Assembly: GCF_029227915.1 (NCBI RefSeq)
Contig: NC_079879.1
Span: 2,356,001 to 2,420,000, forward strand
DNA from: Hydractinia symbiolongicarpus
Taxonomy: Eukaryota > Cnidaria > Hydrozoa > Anthoathecata > Hydractiniidae
Direction of reading: 5' to 3'
Length of the DNA stretch: 64,000 nucleotides
Shown: in pieces, positions 21,684-35,200 of the stretch
How positions within the stretch are numbered: the stretch's first letter is position 1
Layout of the letters: each line of letters starts with the position of its first letter
Made by a program: the position numbers and the translations under genes
The notes under the pieces: model-generated
Database searches by the model: none
The model's input: the letters and a program-made list of their open reading frames with translations, nothing else
What the model was told of the DNA's origin: nothing

Positions 21684-23546
21684 TTAATTGAACTGATTTT
21701 GGACTTCGACCTTATAAATGTCATAAATGACACAATTGGACTCCAAAAAATAAAATTCTCCTTAATTTGACATGATTGCTGGAATTCAGCGATTACACAG
21801 GGCGCTGTGATAGCGCTTCACTTAAAAATTTAGATAAATAAGTCATTGTGTAACGTGGGACCAATCCTAGCCGTTAGCGTTCATTGAAGAAATAGAGACA
21901 TTTTCAAAAATTACAATTCATTGAATTTCCAGCGGTATTAATCCGTTTGATATACAACGCTTGCGTCACAAATTCGTACCAACATTTGTTTTGCGATATT
22001 TTTCTGATATTACTAGGTTGCATCACTTTTAACAGTGAAACGATTGACTGTGGCACATAATTGAACTTGTTTTGGGTTTTAACCTTATAAATGTGATAAA
22101 TAACACAATTGGACTTCAAGAAATAACATTCTTCTTAATTTGACGTGATTGCTGGAACTCAGTGATTACTCAGGGCGCTATGGTAGCGCTTTAATAAAAA
22201 ATTTGGAAAAAAAAGTCAGTTTTTACTGTTGGACCAATCCTTGCCTTTAACGAGCGCTGAGAAAACAGAGACAGTTTCCAAAACTACATTTCATTGATTT
22301 TCTAACGGTATAAATCCGTTTCAGTTACAACGGTTGCGTCACATATTCGTACCAACATGTATTTAGCGGTATTTTTCTGATATTACTAGGTTGCATGGCT
22401 TTTAACAGTGAAGCGATTGACTGTGGGACTTAATTGAATTGATTTCGGACTTTGACCATATAAATGTGATAAATAAGCCAATTTGACTCCTAGAAGTAAC
22501 ATTCTTCTTAATTTTACATGATTGCTTGAACTCAGCGATTACACTGGGCGCTGTTGTAGCGCTTAAATGAAAAATTTAGATAAGTAAGTCATTTCGTACT
22601 GTGGGACCAATCGCAGTCGTTAGCGCGCGCTGAAGAAATAGAGACAGTTTCAAAAACTACATTTCATTGACTTTCTAATAATATAGGTCCGCTTGAGTTA
22701 CAGCGGTTGCGTCTTATATTCGTACCAACATGTATTCAGCGATATTTTTCTGATATTACTAGGTTGCATCGCTTTTAACAGTGAAACGATTGACTGTGGG
22801 ACTTAATTGAACTTATTTTGGACTTTGATCTTATAAATGTGATAAATGACACAATTTGACTCCAAGAAATAACATTCTTCTTAATTTGACATGATTGCTG
22901 GAATTCAGCGATTGCACAGGGCGCTGTGTAGCGCTTTAATGAAAATTTAGATAAATAAGTCATTTTGTACTGTGGGACCAATCGTAGCCGTTAGCGCGCG
23001 CTGAAGAAATAGAGACAGTTTCAAAAACTACATTTCAATGACTTTCTAACAGTATCAGTCCGCTTGAGTTGCAACGGTTGCGTCTTATATTCGCACGAAC
23101 ATGTATTTAGCGATTTTCTTCTTGTGTTACTAGGGTACATCGCTTTTAAAAGTGAAGCGATTGACTGTGAAACTTAATTGAATTGATTTTGGACTTTAAC
23201 CTTATAAATGTGATAAATGACACAATTGGACTCCAGGAAATAGCATTCTTCTTAATTTTACATGATTGCTGGAATTCAGTGATTACACAGGGCGCTGTGG
23301 TAGCGCTTTAATGAAAAATTTAGATAAGTAAGTCATTTTGTACCGTGGGACCAATCGTAGTCGTTAGCGCGCACTGAAGAAATAAAGACCTTTTCCAAAA
23401 CTACATTTCATTGACTTTCTAACAGTATCAGTCAGCTTTAGTTACAACGGTTGCGTCACATATTCGTACCAACATGTATTTAGCGATATTTTTCTGATAT
23501 TACTAGGTTGCATCGCTTTAAACAGTGAAATGATTGACTGTGGGAC
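21684..23546. repeat. HOR unit a-b-(c/d)-e-f, copy 2 (5-mer, 1863 bp)
   Basis: Starts 21684 a, 22057 b, 22430 (c/d chimera), 22803 e, 23174 f. The c/d junction is the same as in the copy upstream, so the chimera was formed once and then amplified with its unit. Private variants such as CAGGAAATAGC in f occur in both copies. Confidence 0.88.
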
Positions 23547-26500
23547 TTAATTGAACTGATTTTGGACTTCGACCTTATAAATGTCATAAATGACACAATT
23601 GGACTCCAAAAAATAAAATTCTCCTTAATTTGACATGATTGCTGGAATTCAGCGATTACACAGGGCGCTGTGATAGCGCTTCACTTAAAAATTTAGATAA
23701 ATAAGTCATTGTGTAACGTGGGACCAATCCTAGCCGTTAGCGTTCATTGAAGAAATAGAGACATTTTCAAAAATTACAATTCATTGAATTTCCAGCGGTA
23801 TTAATCCGTTTGATATACAACGCTTGCGTCACAAATTCGTACCAACATTTGTTTTGCGATATTTTTCTGATATTACTAGGTTGCATCACTTTTAACAGTG
23901 AAACGATTGACTGTGGCACATAATTGAACTTGTTTTGGATTTTAACCTTATAAATGTGATAAATAACACAATTGGACTTCAAGAAATAACATTCTTCTTA
24001 ATTTGACGTGATTGCTGGAACTCAGTGATTACTCAGGGCGCTATGGTAGCGCTTTAATAAAAAATTAGGAAAAAAAAGTCAGTTTTTACTGTGGGACCAA
24101 TCCTTGCCTTTAACGAGCGCTGAGAAAACAGAGACAGTTTCCAAAACTACATTTCATTGATTTTCTAACGGTATAAATCCGTTTCAGTTACAACGGTTGC
24201 GTCACATATTCGTACCAACATGTATTTAGCGGTATTTTTCTGATATTACTAGGTTGCATGGCTTTTAACAGTGAAGCGATTGACTGTGGGACTTAATTGA
24301 ATTGATTTCGGACTTTGACCATATAAATGTGATAAATAAGCCAATTTGACTCCAAGAAATAACATTCTTCTTAATCTCACATGATTGCTGGAACTCAGCG
24401 ATTACACGGGGTTTTGAACTGTGGGACCAATCGTAGCCCTTAGCACGCGCTGAAGAAATAGAGACAGTTTCAAAAACTACATTTCATTAACTTTCTAACA
24501 GTCTCAGTCCGCTTGAGCTACAACGGTTGCGTCTTATATTCGTACCAACATGTATTTAGCGATATTTTTCTGACATTACTAGGTTGCATCGCTTTAAACA
24601 GTGAGGCGATTGACTGTGAGACTTAATTGAAATGATTTTGGACTTTGATCTTATAAATGTGATAAATGACACAATTTGACTCCTAGAAATAACATTCTCC
24701 TTAATTTGACATGATTGCTGGAATTCAGAGATTACACAGGGCGCTGTGGTAGCGCTTTAATGAAAAATTTAGATGAATAAGTCATTTTGTACCGTGGGAC
24801 CAATCGTTGGCGTTAGCGCGTGCTGAAGAAATAGAGGCAGTTTCAAAAACTACATTTCATTGACTTTCTAACATTATAGGTCCGCTTGAGTTACAACGAT
24901 TGCGTCACATATTCGTACCAACATGTATTCAGCGATATTTTTCTGATGTTACTAGGTAGCATCGCTTTTAACAGTGAAACGATTGACTGTGGGACTTAAT
25001 TGAATTATTTTGGACTTCGACCTGATAAATGTGATAAATGACACAATTGGACTCCAAGAAATAACATTCTTCTTAATTTGACATGATTGCTGGAACTCAG
25101 CGATTACACAGGGTTATTTAAAAATTTAGATAAATAAGTCATTTTGTACTGTGGGACCAATCGTAACCCTCAGCACGCGCTGAAGAAATAGAGACAGTTT
25201 CAAAAACTACATTTCATTGACTTTCTAACAGTATAGGTCCGCTTGAGTTACAGCGGTTGCGTCACATATCTGTAGCAACATGTATTCAGCGATATTTTTA
25301 TGATATTACTAGGTTGCATCGCTTTTAACAGTGAAACGATTGACTGTAGGACTTAATTGAACTTATTTTGGACTTTGATCTTATAAATGTGATAAATGAT
25401 ACAATTTGACTCCAAGAAATAACATTCTTCTTAACTTGACATGATTGCTGGAATTCAGCGATTGCACAGGGCGCTGTGGTAGCGCTTTAATGAAAAATTT
25501 AGATAAATAAGTCATTTTGTGCTGTGGGACCAATCGTAGCCGTTAGCGCGCGCTGAAGAAATAGAGACAGTTTCAAAAACTACATTTCAATGACTTTCTA
25601 ACAGTATCAGTCCGCTTGAGTTGCAACGGTTGCGTCTTATATTCGCACGAACATGTATTTAGCGATTTTCTTCTGGCGTTACTAGGGTACATCGCTTTTA
25701 ACAGTGAAGCGATTGACTGTGGAACTTAATTGAATTGATTTTGGACTTTGACCTTATAAATGTTATAAATGACACAAATTGACTGCAAGGAATAGCATTC
25801 TTCTTAATTTGACATGATTGCTGGAACTCAGCGATTACACTGGGCGCTGTGGTAGCGCTTTAATGAAAAATTTGTATAAAAAAGTCATTTTGTACTGTGG
25901 GACCAATCGTAGTCGTTAGCGCGCACTGAAAAAATAGAGACAGTTTCAAAAACTACATTTCATTGACTTTCTAACAGTATCAGTCAGCTTTAGTTACAAC
26001 GGTTGCGTCACATATTCGTACCAACATGTATTTAGCGATATTTTTCTGATATTACTAGGTTGCATCGCTTTAAACAGTGAAACGATTGACTGTGGGACTT
26101 AATTGAACTGATTTTCGACTTCGACCTTATAAATGTCATAAATGACACAATTGGACTCCAAAAAATAAAATTCTCCTTAATTTGACATGATTGCTGGAAT
26201 TCAGCGATTACACAGGGCGCTGTGATAGCGCTTCACTTAAAAATTTAGATAAATAAGTCATTGTGTAACGTGGGACCAATCCTAGCCGTTAGCGTTCATT
26301 GAAGAAATAGAGACATTTTCAAAAATTACAATTCATTGAATTTCCAGCGGTATTAATCCGTTTGATATACAACGCTTGCGTCACAAATTCGTACCAACAT
26401 TTGTTTTGCGATATTTTTCTGATATTACTAGGTTGCATCACTTTTAACAGTGAAACGATTGACTGTGGCACATAATTGAACTTGTTTTGGATTTTAACCT

Positions 26501-27918
26501 TATAAATGTGATAAATAACACAATTGGACTTCAAGAAATAACATTCTTCTTAATTTGACGTGATTGCTGGAACTCAGTGATTACTCAGGGCGCTATGGTA
26601 GCGCTTTAATAAAAAATTTGGAAAAAAAAGTCAGTTTTTACTGTGGGACCAATCCTTGCCTTTAACGAGCGCTGAGAAAACAGAGACAGTTTCCAAAACT
26701 ACATTTCATTGATTTTCTAACGGTATAAATCCGTTTCAGTTACAACGGTTGCGTCACATATTCGTACCAACATGTATTTAGCGGTATTTTTCTGATATTA
26801 CTAGGTTGCATGGCTTTTAACAGTGAAGCGATTGACTGTGGGACTTAATTGAATTGATTTCGGACTTTGACCATATAAATGTGATAAATAAGCCAATTTG
26901 ACTCCAAGAAATAACATTCTTCTTAATCTCACATGATTGCTGGAACTCAGCGATTACACGGGGTTTTGTACTGTGGGACCAATCGTTACCCTTAGCACGC
27001 GCTGAAGAAATAGAGACAGTTTCAAAAACTACATTTCATTAACTTTCTAACAGTCTCAGTCCGCTTGAGCTACAACGGTTGCGTCTTATATTCGTACCAA
27101 CATGTATTTAGCCATATTTTTCTGACATTACTTGGTTGCATCGCTTTAAACAGTGAGGCGATTGACTGTGAGACTTAATTGAAATGATTTTGGACTTTGA
27201 TCTTATAAATGTGATAAATGACACAATTTGACTCCTAGAAGTAACATTCTTCTTAATTTTACATGATTGCTTGAACTCAGCGATTACACTGGGCGCTGTT
27301 GTAGCGCTTAAATGAAAAATTTAGATAAGTAAGTCATTTCGTACTGTGGGACCAATCGCAGTCGTTAGCGCGCGCTGAAGAAATAGAGACAGTTTCAAAA
27401 ACTACATTTCATTGACTTTCTAATAATATAGGTCCGCTTGAGTTACAGCGGTGGCGTCTTATATTCGTACCAACATGTATTCAGCGATATATTTCTGATA
27501 TTACTAGGTTGCATCGCTTTTAACAGTGAAACGATTGACTGTGGGACTTAATTGAACTTATTTTGGACTTTGATCTTATAAATGTGATAAATGACACAAT
27601 TTGACTCCAAGAAATAACATTCTTCTTAATTTGACATGATTGCTGGAATTCAGCGATTGCACAGGGCGCTGTGTAGCGCTTTAATGAAAATTTAGATAAA
27701 TAAGTAATTTTGTACTGTGGGACCAATCGTAGCCGATAGCGCGCGCTGAAGAAATAGAGACAGTTTCAAAAACTACATTTCAATGACTTTCTAACAGTAT
27801 CAGTCCGCTTGAGTTGCAACGGTTGCGTCTTATATTCGCACGAACATGTATTTAGCGATTTTCTTCTTGTGTTACTAGGGTACATCGCTTTTAAAAGTGA
27901 AGCGATTGACTGTGAAAC
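23547..27918. repeat. 12-mer HOR, copy 1 (4372 bp)
   Basis: Starts 23547 a, 23920 b, 24293 c, 24623 d', 24996 g, 25353 h, 25726 i, 26099 a, 26472 b, 26845 c, 27175 d, 27548 e. It joins the d'-g-h-i arm to a shortened d-e arm. Class f is missing at the end: e is followed directly by a at 27919. Private variants shared with the next copy include AAATTAGG in the first b, GATTTTCGACTTCGACC in the second a, TACTTGG in the second c, GCGGTGGCGTC in d and CCGATAGCG at the start of the e tail. Confidence 0.92.
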
Positions 27919-30900
27919 TTAATTGAACTGATTTTGGACTTCGACCTTATAAATGTCATAAATGACACAATTGGACTCCAAAAAATAAAATTCTCCTTAA
28001 TTTGACATGATTGCTGGAATTCAGCGATTACACAGGGCGCTGTGATAGCGCTTCACTTAAAAATTTAGATAAATAAGTCATTGTGTAACGTGGGACCAAT
28101 CCTAGCCGTTAGCGTTCATTGAAGAAATAGAGACATTTTCAAAAATTACAATTCATTGAATTTCCAGCGGTATTAATCCGTTTGATATACAACGCTTGCG
28201 TCACAAATTCGTACCAACATTTGTTTTGCGATATTTTTCTGATATTACTAGGTTGCATCACTTTTAACAGTGAAACGATTGACTGTGGCACATAATTGAA
28301 CTTGTTTTGGATTTTAACCTTATAAATGTGATAAATAACACAATTGGACTTCAAGAAATAACATTCTTCTTAATTTGACGTGATTGCTGGAACTCAGTGA
28401 TTACTCAGGGCGCTATGGTAGCGCTTTAATAAAAAATTAGGAAAAAAAAGTCAGTTTTTACTGTGGGACCAATCCTTGCCTTTAACGAGCGCTGAGAAAA
28501 CAGAGACAGTTTCCAAAACTACATTTCATTGATTTTCTAACGGTATAAATCCGTTTCAGTTACAACGGTTGCGTCACATATTCGTACCAACATGTATTTA
28601 GCGGTATTTTTCTGATATTACTAGGTTGCATGGCTTTTAACAGTGAAGCGATTGACTGTGGGACTTAATTGAATTGATTTCGGACTTTGACCATATAAAT
28701 GTGATAAATAAGCCAATTTGACTCCAAGAAATAACATTCTTCTTAATCTCACATGATTGCTGGAACTCAGCGATTACACGGGGTTTTGAACTGTGGGACC
28801 AATCGTTACCCTTAGCACGCGCTGAAGAAATAGAGACAGTTTCAAAAACTACATTTCATTAACTTTCTAACAGTCTCAGTCCGCTTGAGCTACAACGGTT
28901 GCGTCTTATATTCGTACCAACATGTATTTAGCGATATTTTTCTGACATTACTAGGTTGCATCGCTTTAAACAGTGAGGCGATTGACTGTGAGACTTAATT
29001 GAAATGATTTTGGACTTTGATCTTATAAATGTGATAAATGACACAATTTGACTCCTAGAAATAACATTCTCCTTAATTTGACATGATTGCTGGAATTCAG
29101 AGATTACACAGGGCGCTGTGGTAGCGCTTTAATGAAAAATTTAGATGAATAAGTCATTTTGTACCGTGGGACCAATCGTTGGCGTTAGCGCGTGCTGAAG
29201 AAATAGAGGCAGTTTCAAAAACTACATTTCATTGACTTTCTAACATTATAGGTCCGCTTGAGTTACAACGATTGCGTCACATATTCGTACCAACATGTAT
29301 TCAGCGACATTTTTCTGATGTTACTAGGTAGCATCGCTTTTAACAGTGAAACGATTGACTGTGGGACTTAATTGAATTATTTTGGACTTCGACCTGATAA
29401 ATGTGATAAATGACACAATTGGACTCCAAGAAATAACATTCTTCTTAATTTGACATGATTGCTGGAACTCAGCGATTACACAGGGTTATTTAAAAATTTA
29501 GATAAATAAGTCATTTTGTACTGTGGGACCAATCGTAACCCTCAGCACGCGCTGAAGAAATAGAGACAGTTTCAAAAACTACATTTCATTGACTTTCTAA
29601 CAGTATAGGTCCGCTTGAGTTACAGCGGTTGCGTCACATATCTGTAGCAACATGTATTCAGCGATATTTTTATGATATTACTAGGTTGCATCGCTTTTAA
29701 CAGTGAAACGATTGACTGTAGGACTTAATTGAACTTATTTTGGACTTTGATCTTATAAATGTGATAAATGATACAATTTGACTCCAAGAAATAACATTCT
29801 TCTTAACTTGACATGATTGCTGGAATTCAGCGATTGCACAGGGCGCTGTGGTAGCGCTTTAATGAAAAATTTAGATAAATAAGTCATTTTGTGCTGTGGG
29901 ACCAATCGTAGCCGTTAGCGCGCGCTGAAGAAATAGAGACAGTTTCAAAAACTACATTTCAATGACTTTCTAACAGTATCAGTCCGCTTGAGTTGCAACG
30001 GTTGCGTCTTATATTCGCACGAACATGTATTTAGCGATTTTCTTCTGGCGTTACTAGGGTACATCGCTTTTAACAGTGAAGCGATTGACTGTGGAACTTA
30101 ATTGAATTGATTTTGGACTTTGACCTTATAAATGTTATAAATGACACAAATTGACTGCAAGGAATAGCATTCTTCTTAATTTGACATGATTGCTGGAACT
30201 CAGCGATTACACTGGGCGCTGTGGTAGCGCTTTAATGAAAAATTTGTATAAAAAAGTCATTTTGTACTGTGGGACCAATCGTAGTCGTTAGCGCGCACTG
30301 AAAAAATAGAGACAGTTTCAAAAACTACATTTCATTGACTTTCTAACAGTATCAGTCAGCTTTAGTTACAACGGTTGCGTCACATATTCGTACCAACATG
30401 TATTTAGCGATATTTTTCTGATATTACTAGGTTGCATCGCTTTAAACAGTGAAACGATTGACTGTGGGACTTAATTGAACTGATTTTCGACTTCGACCTT
30501 ATAAATGTCATAAATGACACAATTGGACTCCAAAAAATAAAATTCTCCTTAATTTGACATGATTGCTGGAATTCAGCGATTACACAGGGCGCTGTGATAG
30601 CGCTTCACTTAAAAATTTAGATAAATAAGTCATTGTGTAACGTGGGACCAATCCTAGCCGTTAGCGTTCATTGAAGAAATAGAGACATTTTCAAAAATTA
30701 CAATTCATTGAATTTCCAGCGGTATTAATCCGTTTGATATACAACGCTTGCGTCACAAATTCGTACCAACATTTGTTTTGCGATATTTTTCTGATATTAC
30801 TAGGTTGCATCACTTTTAACAGTGAAACGATTGACTGTGGCACATAATTGAACTTGTTTTGGATTTTAACCTTATAAATGTGATAAATAACACAATTGGA

Positions 30901-32290
30901 CTTCAAGAAATAACATTCTTCTTAATTTGACGTGATTGCTGGAACTCAGTGATTACTCAGGGCGCTATGGTAGCGCTTTAATAAAAAATTTGGAAAAAAA
31001 AGTCAGTTTTTACTGTGGGACCAATCCTTGCCTTTAACGAGCGCTGAGAAAACAGAGACAGTTTCCAAAACTACATTTCATTGATTTTCTAACGGTATAA
31101 ATCCGTTTCAGTTACAACGGTTGCGTCACATATTCGTACCAACATGTATTTAGCGGTATTTTTCTGATATTACTAGGTTGCATGGCTTTTAACAGTGAAG
31201 CGATTGACTGTGGGACTTAATTGAATTGATTTCGGACTTTGACCATATAAATGTGATAAATAAGCCAATTTGACTCCAAGAAATAACATTCTTCTTAATC
31301 TCACATGATTGCTGGAACTCAGCGATTACACGGGGTTTTGTACTGTGGGACCAATCGTTACCCTTAGCACGCGCTGAAGAAATAGAGACAGTTTCAAAAA
31401 CTACATTTCATTAACTTTCTAACAGTCTCAGTCCGCTTGAGCTACAACGGTTGCGTCTTATATTCGTACCAACATGTATTTAGCCATATTTTTCTGACAT
31501 TACTTGGTTGCATCGCTTTAAACAGTGAGGCGATTGACTGTGAGACTTAATTGAAATGATTTTGGACTTTGATCTTATAAATGTGATAAATGACACAATT
31601 TGACTCCTAGAAGTAACATTCTTCTTAATTTTACATGATTGCTTGAACTCAGCGATTACACTGGGCGCTGTTGTAGCGCTTAAATGAAAAATTTAGATAA
31701 GTAAGTCATTTCGTACTGTGGGACCAATCGCAGTCGTTAGCGCGCGCTGAAGAAATAGAGACAGTTTCAAAAACTACATTTCATTGACTTTCTAATAATA
31801 TAGGTCCGCTTGAGTTACAGCGGTGGCGTCTTATATTCGTACCAACATGTATTCAGCGATATATTTCTGATATTACTAGGTTGCATCGCTTTTAACAGTG
31901 AAACGCGTGACTGTGGGACTTAATTGAACTTATTTTGGACTTTGATCTTATAAATGTGATAAATGACACAATTTGACTCCAAGAAATAACATTCTTCTTA
32001 ATTTGACATGATTGCTGGAATTCAGCGATTGCACAGGGCGCTGTGTAGCGCTTTAATGAAAATTTAGATAAATAAGTAATTTTGTACTGTGGGACCAATC
32101 GTAGCCGATAGCGCGCGCTGAAGAAATAGAGACAGTTTCAAAAACTACATTTCAATGACTTTCTAACAGTATCAGTCCGCTTGAGTTGCAACGGTTGCGT
32201 CTTATATTCGCACGAACATGTATTTAGCGATTTTCTTCTTGTGTTACTAGGGTACATCGCTTTTAAAAGTGAAGCGATTGACTGTGAAAC
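27919..32290. repeat. 12-mer HOR, copy 2 (4372 bp)
   Basis: Starts 27919 a, 28292 b, 28665 c, 28995 d', 29368 g, 29725 h, 30098 i, 30471 a, 30844 b, 31217 c, 31547 d, 31920 e. Same length, order and private variants as 23547-27918. By eye I noticed only about four substitutions between the copies. One pair turns AAACGATTGA into AAACGCGTGA near 31903, a change I saw in no other monomer. Confidence 0.92.
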
Positions 32291-35200
32291 TTAATTGAAT
32301 TGATTTTGGACTTTAACCTTATAAATGTTATAAATGACACAATTGGACTCCAAGAAATAGCATTCTTCTTAATTTTGCATGATTGCTGGAATTCAGTGAT
32401 TACACAGGGCGCTGTGGTAGCGCTTTAATGAAAAATTTAGATAAGTAAGTCATTTTGTACCGTGGGACCAATCGTAGTCGTTAGCGCGCACTGAAGAAAT
32501 AAAGACCTTTTCCAAAACTACATTTCATTGACTTTCTAACAGTATCAGTCAGCTTTAGTTACAACGGTTGCGTCACATATTCGTACCAACATGTATTTAG
32601 CGATATTTTTCTGATATTACTAGGTTACATCGCATTAAACAGTGAAACGATTGACTGTGGGACTTAATTGAACTGATTTTGGACTTCGACCTTATAAATG
32701 TCATAAATGACACAATTGGACTCCAAAAAATAAAATTCTCCTTAATTTGACATGATTGCTGGAATTCAGCGATTACACAGGGCGCTGTGATAGCGCTTCA
32801 CTTAAAAATTTAGATAAATAAGTCATTGTGTAACGTGGGACCAATCCTAGCCGTTAGCGTTCATTGAAGAAATAGAGACATTTTCAAAAATTACAATTCA
32901 TTGAATTTCCAGCGGTATTAATCCGTTTGATATACAACGCTTGCGTCACAAATTCGTACCAACATTTGTTTTGCGATATTTTTCTGATATTACTAGGTTG
33001 CATCACTTTTAACAGTGAAACGATTGACTGTGGCACATAATTGAACTTGTTTTAGATTTTAGCCTTATAAATGTGATAAATAACACAATTGGACTTCAAG
33101 AAATAACATTCTTCTTAATTTGACGTGATTGCTGGAACTCAGTGATTACTCAGAGCGCTATGGTAGCGCTTTAATAAAAAATTTGGAAAAAAAAGTCAGT
33201 TTTTACTGTGGGACCAATCCTTGCCTTTAACGAGCGCTGAGAAAACAGAGACAGTTTCCAAAACTACATTTCATTGATTTTCTAACGGTATAAATCCGTT
33301 TCAGTTACAACGGTTGCGTCACATATTCGTACCAACATGTATTTAGCGGTATTTTTCTGATATTACTAGGTTGCATGGCTTTTAACAGTGAAGCGATTGA
33401 CTGTGGGACTTAATTGAATTGATTTCGGACTTTGACCATATAAATGTGATAAATAAGCCAATTTGACTCCAAGAAATAACATTCTTCTTAATTTGACATG
33501 ATTGCTGGAACTCAGCGATTACACAGGGTTATTTAAAAATTTAGATAAATAAGTCATTTTGTACTGTGGGACCAATCGTAGCCCTCAGCACGCGCTGAAG
33601 AAATAGAGACAGTTTCAAAAACTACATTTCATTGACTTTCTAACAGTATAGGTCCGCTTGAGTTACAGCGGTTGCGTCACATATCTGTAGCAACATGTAT
33701 TCAGCGATATTTTTCTGATATTACTAGGTTGCATCGCTTTTAACAGTGAAACGATTGACTGTAGGACTTAATTGAACTTATTTTGGACTTTGATCTTATA
33801 AATGTGATAAATGATACAATTTGACTCCAAGAAATAACATTCTTCTTAACTTGACATGATTGCTGGAATTCAGCGATTGCACAGGGCGCTGTGGTAGCGC
33901 TTTAATGAAAAATTTAGATAAATAAGTCATTTTGTACTGTGGGACCAATCGTAGCCGTTAGCGCGCGCTGAAGAAATAGAGACAGTTTCAAAAACTACAT
34001 TTCAATGACTTTCTAACAGTATCAGTCCGCTTGAGTTGCAACGGTTGCGTCTTATATTCGCACGAACATGTATTTAGCGATTTTCTTCTGGCGTTACTAG
34101 GGTACATCGCTTTTAACAGTGAAGCGATTGACTGTGGAACTTAAATGAATTGATTTTGGACTTTGACCTTATAAATGTTATAAATGACACAAATTGACTG
34201 CAAGAAATAGCATTCTTCTTAATTTGACATGATTGCTGGAACTCAGCGATTACACTGGGCGCTGTGGTAGCGCTTTAATGAAAAATTTGTATAAAAAAGT
34301 CATTTTGTACTGTGGGACCAATCGTAGTCGTTAGCGCGCACTGAAAAAATAGAGACAGTTTCAAAAACTACATTTCATTGACTTTCTAATAATATAGGTC
34401 CGCTTGAGTTACAGCGGTTGCGTCTTATATTCGTACCAACATGTATTCAGCGATATATTTCTGATATTACTAGGTTGCATCGCTTTTAACAGTGAAACGA
34501 TTGACTGTGGGACTTAATTGAACTTATTTTGGACTTTGATCTTATAAATGTGATAAATGACACAATTTGACTCCAAGAAATAACATTCTTCTTAATTTGA
34601 CATGATTGCTGGAATTCAGCGATTGCACAGGGCGCTGTGTAGCGCTTTAATGAAAATTTAGATAAATAAGTCATTTTGTACCGTGGGACCAATCGTAGTC
34701 GTTAGCGCGCACTGAAGAAATAAAGACCTTTTCCAAAACTACATTTCATTGACTTTCTAACAGTATCAGTCAGCTTTAGTTACAACGGTTGCGTCACATA
34801 TTCGTACCAACATGTATTTAGCGATATTTTTCTGATATTACTAGGTTACATCGCATTAAACAGTGAAACGATTGACTGTGGGACTTAATTGAACTGATTT
34901 TGGACTTCGACCTTATAAATGTCATAAATGACACAATTGGACTCCAAAAAATAAAATTCTCCTTAATTTGACATGATTGCTGGAATTCAGCGATTACACA
35001 GGGCGCTGTGATAGCGCTTCACTTAAAAATTTAGATAAATAAGTCATTGTGTAACGTGGGACCAATCCTAGCCGTTAGCGTTCATTGAAGAAATAGAGAC
35101 ATTTTCAAAAATTACAATTCATTGAATTTCCAGCGGTATTAATCCGTTTGATATACAACGCTTGCGTCACAAATTCGTACCAACATTTGTTTTGCGATAT

